Virus record (IMG/VR): IMGVR_UViG_3300032053_010502
Location: 1-21,482 of that record
Direction: 5' to 3' (one strand)
Source of the DNA: a virus
Length of the DNA: 21,482 bases
Shown here: positions 1 to 8,644 of the stretch, piece by piece
How positions within the stretch are numbered: position 1 is the first letter of the stretch
Layout: each line of letters starts with the position of its first letter
Program-made: the position numbers and the translations under genes
The notes under the pieces: model-generated
Databases searched by the model: none
Seen by the model: only the letters and a program-made list of their open reading frames with translations
What the model was told of the DNA's origin: nothing

Positions 1-1889
1 ATACAAATATCTTTCTGACTCCACAAGAAATCAGAATCTTCCGTATACCACGAACCATAATTAAGGAACTGCAATGTGCCAGCTTCCATAACCATGGCGC
101 CATCCTGAAATTCTCCAACAGCCTGTTGAATATTCGGCGACCCTGACCCAATTAGATAAGGCAAATAGATGTTGTCTTCGCGGTAAATGCGCATTGATAT
201 ATCGTCGAAATAAATCGAACTCGATGTTGCATTGGATCCATATGCTCCGCAACCGGCATAGACAATATAATTCGTGTGATCGGGATGCGCTGTAAAATCA
301 AGCGTGTATTTCGTCCACACGCCATTCGTCGACGGGAGAATGATTTCTCCACCGGCCGCCCAACTTCCATCGGACTGCAACCACACGGCCTGGCCAACAG
401 AAAGAACAATAAGACCGGCCGTCTTCCCAGTGTCTGTTTTATACCAAACAGTAAGACGTGTTTTTCCCGACGGCAAAAGCCTGTGCGTTTGAGAAGCGCG
501 CACGTAATTGTTGGAAGAATCGACGTCTATGCGAATACAATAACCACCGCCGTGCACGCTGACAATTTCTCGATTGATCGTGCTCGTGCCCGTTTCTGTT
601 TTTGACCACCGATCCGGCGTTGTGGCGTTGGCCCACTCTTCAAACCCGCCATCAAGCAGGGCCTCTGTCAACCGCGGATAAACAGCCTTGAAATCTTTAT
701 AATGTGCATTGCAATAATAACGCCATGACAAAGCAACAAGCGTGTAATCAGCCGTTAACGGAACTGTTTCAACATCAGGAGCATCAGATCCAGATGTGTG
801 AAGATAGAGAAGACCATTATCATAATCATAATAAAACGATGAAGCATTGCTATTACATTCGGCCAATGTAAACCGCTCTGTGTATTCGATATCGTTTTCT
901 GTAACAGAATCGACAACGCGTGTATACGGCGTCAACCAGAGATTAGGATACCCCGACTCCTCCGCTCCCCAGGTCAACCCGCCGTCGGCAACGAACTCTT
1001 GGGCATCTCTATAATCCGACCATCCGACAGAATGGAAAATTCTTACATGAACCTCGTCAAACAGCATCGTCCCGGCGGTGAACCATATCCACTTGTACAT
1101 GAGGAATTTTTGCGTAACATCGGTCGCAACGAAAGTGAGATAATGATTGGCCCATGCCCCAGAGGTCGTCCCTGAAACATATACTTCATTCCCCCATGCG
1201 GAATCATAGGTGGTGAGCCTTAGCGTCTCGTCGCCGGATGTCCCTGATTTAACCCAAGCCGAATACTCGTATGTTAACCCGATGGATAAGCCCGTAGCAA
1301 CCTGGCGGGCATATTGGCTTCCAGCCTCGCTACAAGTCATCTCCATACAATTCCCGCTTTTCCCGCCAGCGATTGAAGCGATGGAACAATTAATTGCCGT
1401 CCACTCTGCCGTGTCTGAGTCGAACCCGCCATTGAGTATAAATTCAGTATCCCGAACGACCTCGGACACATCCGCCGCCGCCGCGTTCCCGTAATAGCAC
1501 CAGATATGCGTCCCCGCCATCGCCACGTCGGACTTGACCCAGAAGATGCCTGTGGCCTCACCGCCAGCCACGGCGAAGGATTCCCGCTCGTAGGAGAGGA
1601 GCGTCGTCCCATCAGCCGCCGTGAAGCGGATGTCGTATCCCGTCGCCAAGCACTCGGCCCCGATAGCTATGCTCGCGGGCGATCCGGCAACTATGGGGAC
1701 CTTGACGGGAAAGTCCACCTGGTCCGCCGTGGGAGGCAGTAGGGTGATGAGCTTCCGTTTGGTCCAGGCGTTAAACGACACTGGCCATGACTTATTCCAT
1801 GTCAACGGAGTAATATGCTGACCGGGTCTGGCCTCGACAAGAATCATTCTCCATGCATCTGTCTGCAACAGGAATTGAGTGAAATTCAT
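1..1889 (-). CDS. Tail fibre / receptor-binding protein with DUF2341 and two carbohydrate-binding modules (C-terminus beyond window)
   Basis: The frame is open from an ATG at 1889 to the left edge (629 codons seen, no stop), so the gene is partial at its 3' end. The ATG follows the TAA of the upstream gene by one base. Residues about 41-140 match the DUF2341 pattern: WTKRKLITL, then GYDIRF, DGTTLLSYE, FWVKSDV and the YYGNA signature. Residues about 148-286 and 409-570 each look like a CBM4/9-type jelly roll: each begins L(N/D)GGF, has a W and a GG..C strand, and ends with (Y/L)FD(D/E)(I/V). Such modules bind polysaccharides, which fits a tail-tip adhesin placed after the tape measure and distal tail genes. 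The DUF2341 part (1441-1740) is far richer in GC (192 of 300 bases counted) and uses GGG glycine codons often, unlike neighbouring genes. No catalytic motif is visible in the part seen. Fibre assignment is inferred from domains and position. Confidence 0.8.
   Translation of the reverse strand, partial: MNFTQFLLQTDAWRMILVEARPGQHITPLTWNKSWPVSFNAWTKRKLITLLPPTADQVDFPVKVPIVAGSPASIAIGAECLATGYDIRFTAADGTTLLSYERESFAVAGGEATGIFWVKSDVAMAGTHIWCYYGNAAAADVSEVVRDTEFILNGGFDSDTAEWTAINCSIASIAGGKSGNCMEMTCSEAGSQYARQVATGLSIGLTYEYSAWVKSGTSGDETLRLTTYDSAWGNEVYVSGTTSGAWANHYLTFVATDVTQKFLMYKWIWFTAGTMLFDEVHVRIFHSVGWSDYRDAQEFVADGGLTWGAEESGYPNLWLTPYTRVVDSVTENDIEYTERFTLAECNSNASSFYYDYDNGLLYLHTSGSDAPDVETVPLTADYTLVALSWRYYCNAHYKDFKAVYPRLTEALLDGGFEEWANATTPDRWSKTETGTSTINREIVSVHGGGYCIRIDVDSSNNYVRASQTHRLLPSGKTRLTVWYKTDTGKTAGLIVLSVGQAVWLQSDGSWAAGGEIILPSTNGVWTKYTLDFTAHPDHTNYIVYAGCGAYGSNATSSSIYFDDISMRIYREDNIYLPYLIGSGSPNIQQAVGEFQDGAMVMEAGTLQFLNYGSWYTEDSDFLWSQKDIC
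1441..1769. other. GC-rich island inside the fibre gene, matching the DUF2341 domain
   Basis: Counting bases 1441-1740 gives 192 G or C of 300 (64%). Sampled 60-base lines elsewhere give 33% (2281-2340), 43% (841-900) and 43% (3841-3900). The island coincides with the DUF2341 domain of the fibre (residues about 41-140, positions 1769-1470). Its flanks at 1021-1440 and 1741-1860 are intermediate (about 48-57% in the lines counted). This is best explained by domain acquisition from a GC-richer source. Confidence 0.6.
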
Positions 1890-1890
1890 T

Positions 1891-2988
1891 TTATCTCAGT
1901 TCCTCAAGTGTCAGCGTAACGTTAAAATATGTATCCATAAAAACATGTTGAACGCGCATCTGCCCGCTCATGCGAACATAAACCGTTGTGCCCGACGTGT
2001 CGCGATCACGTGTCACGAAGAAATCAAGAGACTGACCTCGGCTTGTAAACATATTAACGAAGTTTTGAGCATCAGCATATGTCGCATATTCAAACTCAAA
2101 CTCCATAATGCGATAACGACTAAACTGATTTGAAGAAATCTGACCGCCGGATGACATCGTGATGACTGATGGATCTTCGTGATTTTCGCGATAGTTATTC
2201 GAAATGTTTATACCTGGAGAAAAAATAGGACCAAGAAAAACACGTCCTGATTCTGAATAACCATCGGGATTGTTTATATCAACAATTTTATAACGGAAAT
2301 ATCTGTATGTGGTAAGAGCACTGGCCCAATGATAAACAATAAGGCCGGCCGTCAACGGGACAATAACATCAACAGGAGGAGTTCCTGTCCATACGTTTGC
2401 TGTGTTCGCTTGAATTCTGACAACGGCCGTAGAAGAAAGATTGTGGCCTTTGAGAGCAAATGCTTGAACGGTCTGAGCCGAACCAAGATCGCAAGAAACC
2501 CATTCTTCGGTATGAATGCGAACATAGTCGGCCGTATAACTTGCTGAACCAGTATCATCGGCCGCAACGTTATAACCAATTGTGCTACCAATGGAATTCG
2601 CTGCATTGCCGCCAGATTGCCAAAGCAAAGAAAACGCTCCGGGTCCAGAAATATTAAACTTAAATGTTATCGCCGAATATGTAATTGTATAGACCTGAGC
2701 TCCAGCGGCATCCATCTTTGCTTTTATTTCGGCCATTAACGTTGTGATCGAATACGTGGCCTCAGCAAGCGTAGCAGTAACAGAAGACCCATCGTTAAAA
2801 TCAATAAACTTGTTTGTTGCCGAAATAACAAAATTACCACCTGCCATGCCGGCTCCATAACGAGTGCGCCATGGAATTGTATGAAGGCGCTGTTGTGTAT
2901 TCGCGGCAGGAAAACTAGGATGCTGCGAACTATACAACAAAGAACCGCCGTCCCAAAGATTGTTATAAAGGAAAGCAATATTCTGCAT
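1891..2988 (-). CDS. Distal tail / baseplate-type protein with a discoidin-like (F5/8 type C) domain
   Basis: A 365-aa protein encoded just downstream of the tape measure gene (stop at 2994-2996, ATG at 2986-2988, AGAGGA ribosome binding site between them). Residues about 52-140 form a beta-rich phage-tail repeat module (NFVISATNKFIDFNDG, then ATYSITTLMAEI, then a strand ending in IGYN). Residues about 158-258 resemble an F5/8 type C or discoidin sandwich: EEWVSCDLG, FALKGHNL, YRYFRYKIVD and GRVFLGPIF. The C-terminal part (about 275-365) resembles the tube-contacting domain of tail-tip proteins, with FEFEYATYADAQNFVNMF and FFVTRDRD. The place between tape measure and fibre is the classic place for a distal tail (Dit-like) protein. 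It probably joins the tube end to the fibre and may bind sugars. The exact class is inferred. Confidence 0.65.
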   Translation of the reverse strand: MQNIAFLYNNLWDGGSLLYSSQHPSFPAANTQQRLHTIPWRTRYGAGMAGGNFVISATNKFIDFNDGSSVTATLAEATYSITTLMAEIKAKMDAAGAQVYTITYSAITFKFNISGPGAFSLLWQSGGNAANSIGSTIGYNVAADDTGSASYTADYVRIHTEEWVSCDLGSAQTVQAFALKGHNLSSTAVVRIQANTANVWTGTPPVDVIVPLTAGLIVYHWASALTTYRYFRYKIVDINNPDGYSESGRVFLGPIFSPGINISNNYRENHEDPSVITMSSGGQISSNQFSRYRIMEFEFEYATYADAQNFVNMFTSRGQSLDFFVTRDRDTSGTTVYVRMSGQMRVQHVFMDTYFNVTLTLEELR

Positions 2989-2993
2989 TGATA

Positions 2994-5900
2994 TTATCCT
3001 CTAATCGAACGGCCGGCAATTGGGAGTCGTTCTCCTGCATTCGCCTTCTTCACCCACTTAATGACAAGTGTTTCAAGTTCGTGCAACGGAAGCACAATTG
3101 GTTCAAACACGTCTGTCCGTTCAACGACAGTAACCTGGGGTGCCTGTGTTTTCGGCGCACCAATATCAACACGTTCTTTAATACCGGGTTCGACATAAAA
3201 CATTCGCGGCCCCGTAACAGTTCCATGAAATCCAGTCGCAGCACCAGTTTGAGGAACGCCTCTTCCGCCCGGCACAGTAGCATCAGGGTTAAGATTGTCA
3301 AGATACTCAGCCGAATCAGCGGCCCTTTGATCAAGCACGTCGAACCCACGATTAATAGCATCAGGGAATGCCCGACCAAACCTGTCGATAAGGCGGTCCA
3401 TACGGTCAACCATATTGTCGAAACCTTCTTTAAGAACGTCTTCCAATGACCTTGCTTTTTCCTTATAAACCCCTGCCGCCTTAGCCTGATCAATGAGCGC
3501 CTGTGTAGCATCATCAAGCGGAATACCAAGTTGCTTGGCATAGTAAACGGCATCAGCCAATGACGGAGCCATAAGAGCCAAAGCATCGTGTGAATCTAAT
3601 CCGGCGTCTGTAAGTTTCTTGTAATAGATAGCCGCCTGATCTGTAGTGGCCTTAAGTGTTTCAGCCGTAAGGAACCCAGTATTGCCAAGCGCTTCCATGA
3701 CTTCGCGATTTCCGTCAATAGCTTCAAAGAGTTCTTTATTGGCCTTCGCAAAATCAGAGATCTTGAGAAGTTTCGTAATGGCATCGTTGCCAGTCATTCC
3801 CAACGCCTCAAGTTTCATACTGAGATTAGCCAACGGTTCGGACAACTCAGTCATGGCCTCATACCATGATTTTCCTTGTGCAATATAGGCATTGAATGTT
3901 GCAAGGATAGAAGCAGAAACATTATCAATCTGCCGTTTCGCATCGACAGATCCATCCTTGACGATTTGAATCTTCTTATTGAGCTCAATTACTTCCTTGC
4001 CGATGTCCTTATAATCGCCAGAACTTGGAGCCAGTTTCTTTTGTTGAGCAATAAGATCAGCGAGTTGCATTTCCATATCATGCAACCCTTCAATTCCAGG
4101 AGCGATCGCCATCGTCATCTTAGTCAGGCCGGCAGAAGCACGCGAGAGCCAACCATAAACATAATCATCAACAGCCTTGATACTCACGCCCATTGTTCGG
4201 AATTTCTTAATAAGGTTTACAAACGTCTTATCACCTTCGCGGCCCATGTCAACCATGCCTGTAATGAATGTAGCAAGCGAATCATTCAGCGCCTTCATGC
4301 CTTCAGTTGCACTAAGGGCGCCTGATTTCATGGCACCAAGAATAAGACTGATCTTCTGAACATATGTTGAGAAATTCTTTGTCGTGATACCTGTCTCTTG
4401 CATCACCTGAGAAAGTAATTGAGCTTCGGCGCGCGTGGCACCGATCGTGTTCTTCAATTCAACAAGTTGTTTGGCCAGGTTTTCAGAAATATCACCAAAC
4501 GCCTTATATGATTTTTGCATAGACGCAATATCTTTCTTCAGTTTATCGGCTGCCTTTTGCTCCTTCGACTTACCGCCGAAGAGACCGCCGATAAGTCCAC
4601 CGATAAGACTTCCGACAATAGGAACGGCTGCACCAAGCGTATCGCCAAGTGTCTTGCCTAACATTTTACCAAGAGATTTAGTAACTCCCTTCTGCATACT
4701 TTGCCCAAGCGCGCCGCCAAGCGCCGCGCCAACGCCAGCAAATGCACCTGTTCTTCCTGTAATAGCTTTTGCGATGGATGCGCCAAGTTGGCCGGCCATA
4801 ACAGGACCAATATCTTTTGCTAAAGCTGCCCAATCAGTTGGAAGTTTTTCTTCTGCTCCCTTAGTAAATGCTGCCGAAACCTTTTCAGCGATTGAAGCCG
4901 AAATCGTAACAAGTCCGCTAAAACGTTCACTAACAGAATCGCCGAGAACCTGTAAGGCCGTTGCAATCGTTCCAAACGCCTTACTCATATCTGCTTGCGT
5001 GCTTTTCGCAAGTATCTTTCCAGCTGCAATTATCTTAGCATATTCAGGTGGAACTTCCTTGCCAAGTTTTTTATAAATTTCAATCAACCTAACGACCGTA
5101 TCGTATTCGTCTTCCTTAGTTAAAAGACTTTCAACGCCTTGATCTTTAGCTGATTGTTTGAGCGCATCGTATGCTAATTCCATATCTACAAGATTCTTAC
5201 TTACAGATGATTTCAACGTAACACCAAGAACATCGGCCGCTTCTTTAGCACTGTTAAACATGCCTGGAAACCACGAAACATCAAATTGTTCCTTATCAAG
5301 TTTTGGCATATTAGCAAGCACATCACCAAGATCTTTAGCGGCTGGAAGCGTAGCATTGAAATCACGACCCATAAGTTTAATCCCATCTGATGCAACAACG
5401 GCCGTGCTGCTAAGAGCTTTAAGCCGCGTCTCGATCTCTTCTACGCCGATCGAATATTGCTTCTCATCGACGGTCCCATCCTTATGACCCTGACGCAACT
5501 TGGCGAACTTCTTTTCAAGTTCATCCATTTCTGTTTTTACCTGAGGAACTGTCTTAACTCCAAGATCAGCCAATGTTCCATCAAACAAACCAAGTTCTAT
5601 TCTAAGCGCCCTGATAGATTCAGTGAGAGCTTTTTCCTGATTAGTTGTTAATTGTTTCTTGAAATCTCTGAGATAACCTTCAGATTCTTTGAGTTTGGTT
5701 CCAAGTTCGTCTTTGGTCGTAACACCAATGCGTTTTGTCAATTCATCTGCGGCCTTAAGTTCTTCTTCACTTAATGCTGGAACCGGAGATTTCTTTCCAT
5801 CCTTAACTGTCGAAGTAAGATCCTTTGCGCCCTTAAGAACCCAACCGATTTTCTTGGCCCAAACATCCAGAACCGTGTTACCAAGTGAACCGGTCTTTTC

Positions 5901-7709
5901 AAACTCAGGTCTAAGAACAGCCATAGCATCGCCAATGCTGTCGATATTTTTTCCGGCCATTAACGAAGCGGCACCCAATACTTTTATTCTCAGTGCTTCA
6001 ACGGCGTCGTGCCCAGCCGCCAAACCGCCAGTCCTGTCTTTTGCCTTTGGTTCAAACAGATCTTGCAACATTTTATCAAGACCTGTTACTTCGCCAATAA
6101 CACGACCAATTTTCCATCCAGCGAAAGCGGCCATTCCAACAGCAGGAAGCGCTTTAAGTGCACCACCAAGACCGACAATAGGGTTGCCAAGTGTCTTAGT
6201 AAAAAGTGTTGCGAAATTAGTCAATTTCCCGCGTATTCCTTGGCCCGCAAATATGAGTGACATTGCCGCACCGGCGTTTCCGATTCCTCTTGTTAACGCA
6301 GCAAATGCTTCAACTGCAAGTGTGCGTTTTTGCCACATATACCACACAACATAAAGTTGAATAATGTCTTTAATAACTTCTTTCATAGCCACAAGTTGTT
6401 TAACGATTTTGCCTGTGCCATCGATAAATTTGAAAAAAGTTGCGCCGGCGTTAAGACCCCAGTCTACCAGGGCAACACCAATTTCACTGATCTTCTTTTC
6501 AAAATTCGCAACCGTGCCAAACGTCTTTTCAACAGCACCAGTGATACCTTGCATAAATCCGATCTTGACCTTCTCAACCAAACTCTTAGCCACGGTGATC
6601 CAAGCATCAAATGACGCCATTTTCTTTTTAAAAGACGCTTCCATGCCGGCAGACTTTCCGAATTCATTCAATGAGTCGTTCAAACCTCCAACACCTTGCG
6701 CTGCTAACATCATAACACCAGAAATAACACGAGCACTAAAACCTAACTTATCGATCTTTTCAAGTGAACCGCCGGTCTTTTCGGTCAAGTCTTGAATGAA
6801 CCCAGCCAAACCCTTTGTGCGAATGGCTTCAACACTAAATTCCAAACCAAGGGAAGTAGCATAAGCCTTTGCGTCCTTACTAGCATTCAGGACCCCGACT
6901 AAGAACATTCGCAGTTGCATTGCCGCTGCACTTGCTTCAATGCCCTTTTTAGTCATGCTGACCATGGCCGCCGCAATAGTATCCAAACTAATTCCGGCTT
7001 GTGAAGCCAATGGCGCAACCTTGCCAATGGAACCTTCTAATTCCGCAAATGAAATACGGCCATTAAGTTTAACCATCTTGAACAAAGTATCAGAAACACT
7101 CGTGGCTTTTTCAACGCCTTGACCATAAGCATTGAGAACTGTCGAAACACTTTGCATTGCTGTGGCCACGTCTGTCATAGCAACTTCGGCCAACTTAGCC
7201 GAAATCGGAACCATCTTAAATGATTCCTCGGGATTGAATCCAAGTTGTAACGCCTTTCTAAAGGCATTAGCCGATTCAATAGAAGAACCATATATTGGAC
7301 TTAACTTCATCAGACCAATACGATATTTATCCATGGTTTCATCTGATTGATCAACCATGGCACGAATATTGTCCCAAGCTTTCTCAAACTTTAAACCTTC
7401 ATCTATGGTGCTCTTGATTGTTTGTGTTATTTTATTAATGACTTGCTGAACACCTGTCATAATTCCCATACCCGCAGCCATTGAAAGTATGGGACCCTTA
7501 AACGCGTTCCCTAATCTCTTCCAACCACCTTCTGATGCGGCGACCTTGTCTTTCATCTTATCAAGGCCGGCTCCGGTTTTTTTAGCGCCTTTTTCTACCT
7601 GGTCAAGTGACTGAACAATTTCCTTGGCTGCCTTTTTAACAACAGGAGTGCCTTTGTCATCGACTGAAATAATAAGATTAATGTCGCGAGAACCGCTTTT
7701 ACGAGCCAT
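2994..7709 (-). CDS. Tail tape measure protein
   Basis: A 1571-aa protein, the longest in the window. In long-tailed phages the tape measure fills the tail tube during assembly and fixes tail length. Residues about 100-340 carry the TP901-type tape measure core: small-residue helices such as MTKKGIEASAAAMQLRMFL and FSARVISGVMMLAAQGVGG. Hydrophobic helices occur near 70-90 (PILSMAAGMGIMTGV) and 440-465 (LYVVWYMW). A Gly/Ala-rich membrane-like run lies near 985-1050 and ends in SLIGGLIGGLFGGKSKEQ. The rest is largely helical and charged, with coiled-coil character near 690-760. It sits directly after the tail chaperone genes, as expected. The start ATG at 7709 has only a distant AAGG, and a terminator-like hairpin lies just upstream, so expression is probably held down. 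No lysozyme or peptidase motif was recognised. Confidence 0.95.
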   Translation of the reverse strand: MARKSGSRDINLIISVDDKGTPVVKKAAKEIVQSLDQVEKGAKKTGAGLDKMKDKVAASEGGWKRLGNAFKGPILSMAAGMGIMTGVQQVINKITQTIKSTIDEGLKFEKAWDNIRAMVDQSDETMDKYRIGLMKLSPIYGSSIESANAFRKALQLGFNPEESFKMVPISAKLAEVAMTDVATAMQSVSTVLNAYGQGVEKATSVSDTLFKMVKLNGRISFAELEGSIGKVAPLASQAGISLDTIAAAMVSMTKKGIEASAAAMQLRMFLVGVLNASKDAKAYATSLGLEFSVEAIRTKGLAGFIQDLTEKTGGSLEKIDKLGFSARVISGVMMLAAQGVGGLNDSLNEFGKSAGMEASFKKKMASFDAWITVAKSLVEKVKIGFMQGITGAVEKTFGTVANFEKKISEIGVALVDWGLNAGATFFKFIDGTGKIVKQLVAMKEVIKDIIQLYVVWYMWQKRTLAVEAFAALTRGIGNAGAAMSLIFAGQGIRGKLTNFATLFTKTLGNPIVGLGGALKALPAVGMAAFAGWKIGRVIGEVTGLDKMLQDLFEPKAKDRTGGLAAGHDAVEALRIKVLGAASLMAGKNIDSIGDAMAVLRPEFEKTGSLGNTVLDVWAKKIGWVLKGAKDLTSTVKDGKKSPVPALSEEELKAADELTKRIGVTTKDELGTKLKESEGYLRDFKKQLTTNQEKALTESIRALRIELGLFDGTLADLGVKTVPQVKTEMDELEKKFAKLRQGHKDGTVDEKQYSIGVEEIETRLKALSSTAVVASDGIKLMGRDFNATLPAAKDLGDVLANMPKLDKEQFDVSWFPGMFNSAKEAADVLGVTLKSSVSKNLVDMELAYDALKQSAKDQGVESLLTKEDEYDTVVRLIEIYKKLGKEVPPEYAKIIAAGKILAKSTQADMSKAFGTIATALQVLGDSVSERFSGLVTISASIAEKVSAAFTKGAEEKLPTDWAALAKDIGPVMAGQLGASIAKAITGRTGAFAGVGAALGGALGQSMQKGVTKSLGKMLGKTLGDTLGAAVPIVGSLIGGLIGGLFGGKSKEQKAADKLKKDIASMQKSYKAFGDISENLAKQLVELKNTIGATRAEAQLLSQVMQETGITTKNFSTYVQKISLILGAMKSGALSATEGMKALNDSLATFITGMVDMGREGDKTFVNLIKKFRTMGVSIKAVDDYVYGWLSRASAGLTKMTMAIAPGIEGLHDMEMQLADLIAQQKKLAPSSGDYKDIGKEVIELNKKIQIVKDGSVDAKRQIDNVSASILATFNAYIAQGKSWYEAMTELSEPLANLSMKLEALGMTGNDAITKLLKISDFAKANKELFEAIDGNREVMEALGNTGFLTAETLKATTDQAAIYYKKLTDAGLDSHDALALMAPSLADAVYYAKQLGIPLDDATQALIDQAKAAGVYKEKARSLEDVLKEGFDNMVDRMDRLIDRFGRAFPDAINRGFDVLDQRAADSAEYLDNLNPDATVPGGRGVPQTGAATGFHGTVTGPRMFYVEPGIKERVDIGAPKTQAPQVTVVERTDVFEPIVLPLHELETLVIKWVKKANAGERLPIAGRSIRG

Positions 7710-7725
7710 TGATAAAGGACCTTTT

Positions 7726-7769
7726 CAAAAAAACAAGAAAGGCCGGTGGAGTGTTAATCCGTCGGCCTT
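7726..7769 (-). terminator. Intrinsic terminator or attenuator between chaperone and tape measure genes
   Basis: On the minus strand a 7-bp stem AAGGCCG/CGGCCTT (763-769 pairs with 739-745 in the last three digits) is topped by a 2x2 internal loop and a 3-bp GGA/TCC stem. It is followed by a T-rich run with seven consecutive T (7727-7733). It starts 10 bases after the TGA of the chaperone extension and ends about 17 bases before the tape measure ATG. There is no room for a promoter after it, so partial read-through is likely. Confidence 0.65.
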
Positions 7770-7778
7770 ACTTTCCTA

Positions 7779-8168
7779 TCAAACTTTCTTCTTTGCCGCC
7801 TTGTCCTTCCACTTTGTGCATTCTTCCATAAGTATTGCGTGGAAATGTATCAACCGCATATAAACGTCGTCCCAAAGATCCCGATGGATTTCCATCAACC
7901 GGAAGACGGAAAGCACATCGTGCATCGAAAATTGTTTCATTCCCGACCATTCCCCGTAGTTCGGCGGCAGTAATTCGTAAATATCGAGGACGACATCGTT
8001 GCCGAACTGAGGTTGCGACTTGGTAACCTCGCAATTGATGCAATCGAAAGCTTCCGCTATCCACACTTGTGATCCGGCTGCGAATGCTTTCGGGTCTCTG
8101 AACATTGCACATTTGTCGCAAGATTTCCTTAATTCTTTTGGCTTAGAATGCCAAGCCGCAATTAAGCT
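7779..8168 (-). CDS. Tail assembly chaperone, -1 frame extension (gpT-like), expressed by frameshifting
   Basis: This 129-codon frame begins at the slip site of the upstream chaperone and ends at TGA 7779-7781. It lies in the -1 frame relative to that gene. It is open only back to a TGA at 8184-8186, so entry must happen in the short overlap that holds the slippery heptamer. The first ATG in frame is at 8105, has no well-placed Shine-Dalgarno sequence, and would remove part of a clear motif. Read through the shift, the protein contains IAAWHSKPKE, then CDKC, 22 residues, then CINC: two CxxC pairs suited to zinc binding. The first pair lies upstream of the ATG. The rest is helical and acidic, with a lysine-rich end. 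The fused product would be 285 aa. The role follows from the lambda gpG/gpGT paradigm: a long chaperone that recruits tape measure to tail tube subunits. Confidence 0.8.
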   Translation of the reverse strand, partial: SLIAAWHSKPKELRKSCDKCAMFRDPKAFAAGSQVWIAEAFDCINCEVTKSQPQFGNDVVLDIYELLPPNYGEWSGMKQFSMHDVLSVFRLMEIHRDLWDDVYMRLIHFHAILMEECTKWKDKAAKKKV

Positions 8169-8174
8169 AAATTT
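8140..8174 (-). promoter_or_regulatory. Predicted programmed -1 ribosomal frameshift signal (A AAT TTA plus stem-loop)
   Basis: The heptamer AAATTTA occupies 8168-8174 on the minus strand, phased as A AAT TTA in the frame of the upstream chaperone (canonical X XXY YYZ). It lies one codon (GCT) before that gene's TAA. Ten bases downstream is a stem-loop at 8140-8157, GGCTTGG-CATT-CTAAGCC, with 7 pairs including one G-U. The overlap between the two frames is limited to about 8165-8183. Confidence 0.8.
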
Positions 8175-8635
8175 TCGAGTTGATCAGCTTTGATCTCGGC
8201 GATCTTGGAGTAGTTCTCCACGTTAGTCGCCGTATCAATAACCCATCCCTCGAACTCGAGTGATACTTCGAGCAGCGCAGAGGCCACATCAAAGTTATAC
8301 CCGACTTCTGTCTCATCCGTAACACCTTCGCCGGCTTCGATACCGGGGACGATCTTCCGAAGTTTGCCGACAGAAAGACCGCGCCAATCTTTGATGATAT
8401 GGCGACAGTATTCGGCTCTCAGTTTCTCGTCATTAAAACGCTCTTCCTGCGACCTTGTTCTGGGGTTGGTCCAAACCTCACGGGCAACTTCCCGAATTTG
8501 GTTGAGCATGAACTTGGATGCGTAAGAGATCTTAAAATAGACCTCAGGAAGAAAAGGAAACTGGAACTCTGCGATCCGTTGAGCCTTACCGGCTTTTTTG
8601 ATCGCGGCTGCAAGATTTTTTGTTTCGATAATCAC
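8162..8635 (-). CDS. Tail assembly chaperone, short form (gpG-like)
   Basis: A 157-aa protein with a GTG start at 8633-8635 preceded by a strong AAAGGAG six bases away. It lies between the tail tube and tape measure genes, the invariant place of tail assembly chaperones. It has the usual family look: an N-terminal strand region (FQFPFLPEVYFKISYASKF), a helical middle and the segment EYCRHIIKDWRGL, common in these chaperones. It ends in an acidic helix whose last codons hold the slippery site. In lambda-like phages the abundant short form coats the tape measure and the rarer frameshifted form binds tube subunits. Both forms are absent from finished virions. Sequence similarity across this family is low, so the call rests on position, size, and the frameshift. 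Confidence 0.8.
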   Translation of the reverse strand: MIIETKNLAAAIKKAGKAQRIAEFQFPFLPEVYFKISYASKFMLNQIREVAREVWTNPRTRSQEERFNDEKLRAEYCRHIIKDWRGLSVGKLRKIVPGIEAGEGVTDETEVGYNFDVASALLEVSLEFEGWVIDTATNVENYSKIAEIKADQLENLA

Positions 8636-8644
8636 GAAACTCTC

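Noticed and set aside
4435-5076. A 213-codon plus-strand frame opposite the tape measure gene
   Set aside because: It is antisense to the Gly/Ala-rich part of the tape measure, so its Pro/Ala/Ser-rich translation mirrors that composition. There is no independent start signal.
7768-8121. A 117-codon minus-strand frame with a TTG start and nearby AAGGA, overlapping the chaperone extension
   Set aside because: Its translation is arginine-rich and shadow-like. The alternative frame has a protein-like composition, two CxxC pairs and a slippery-site link.
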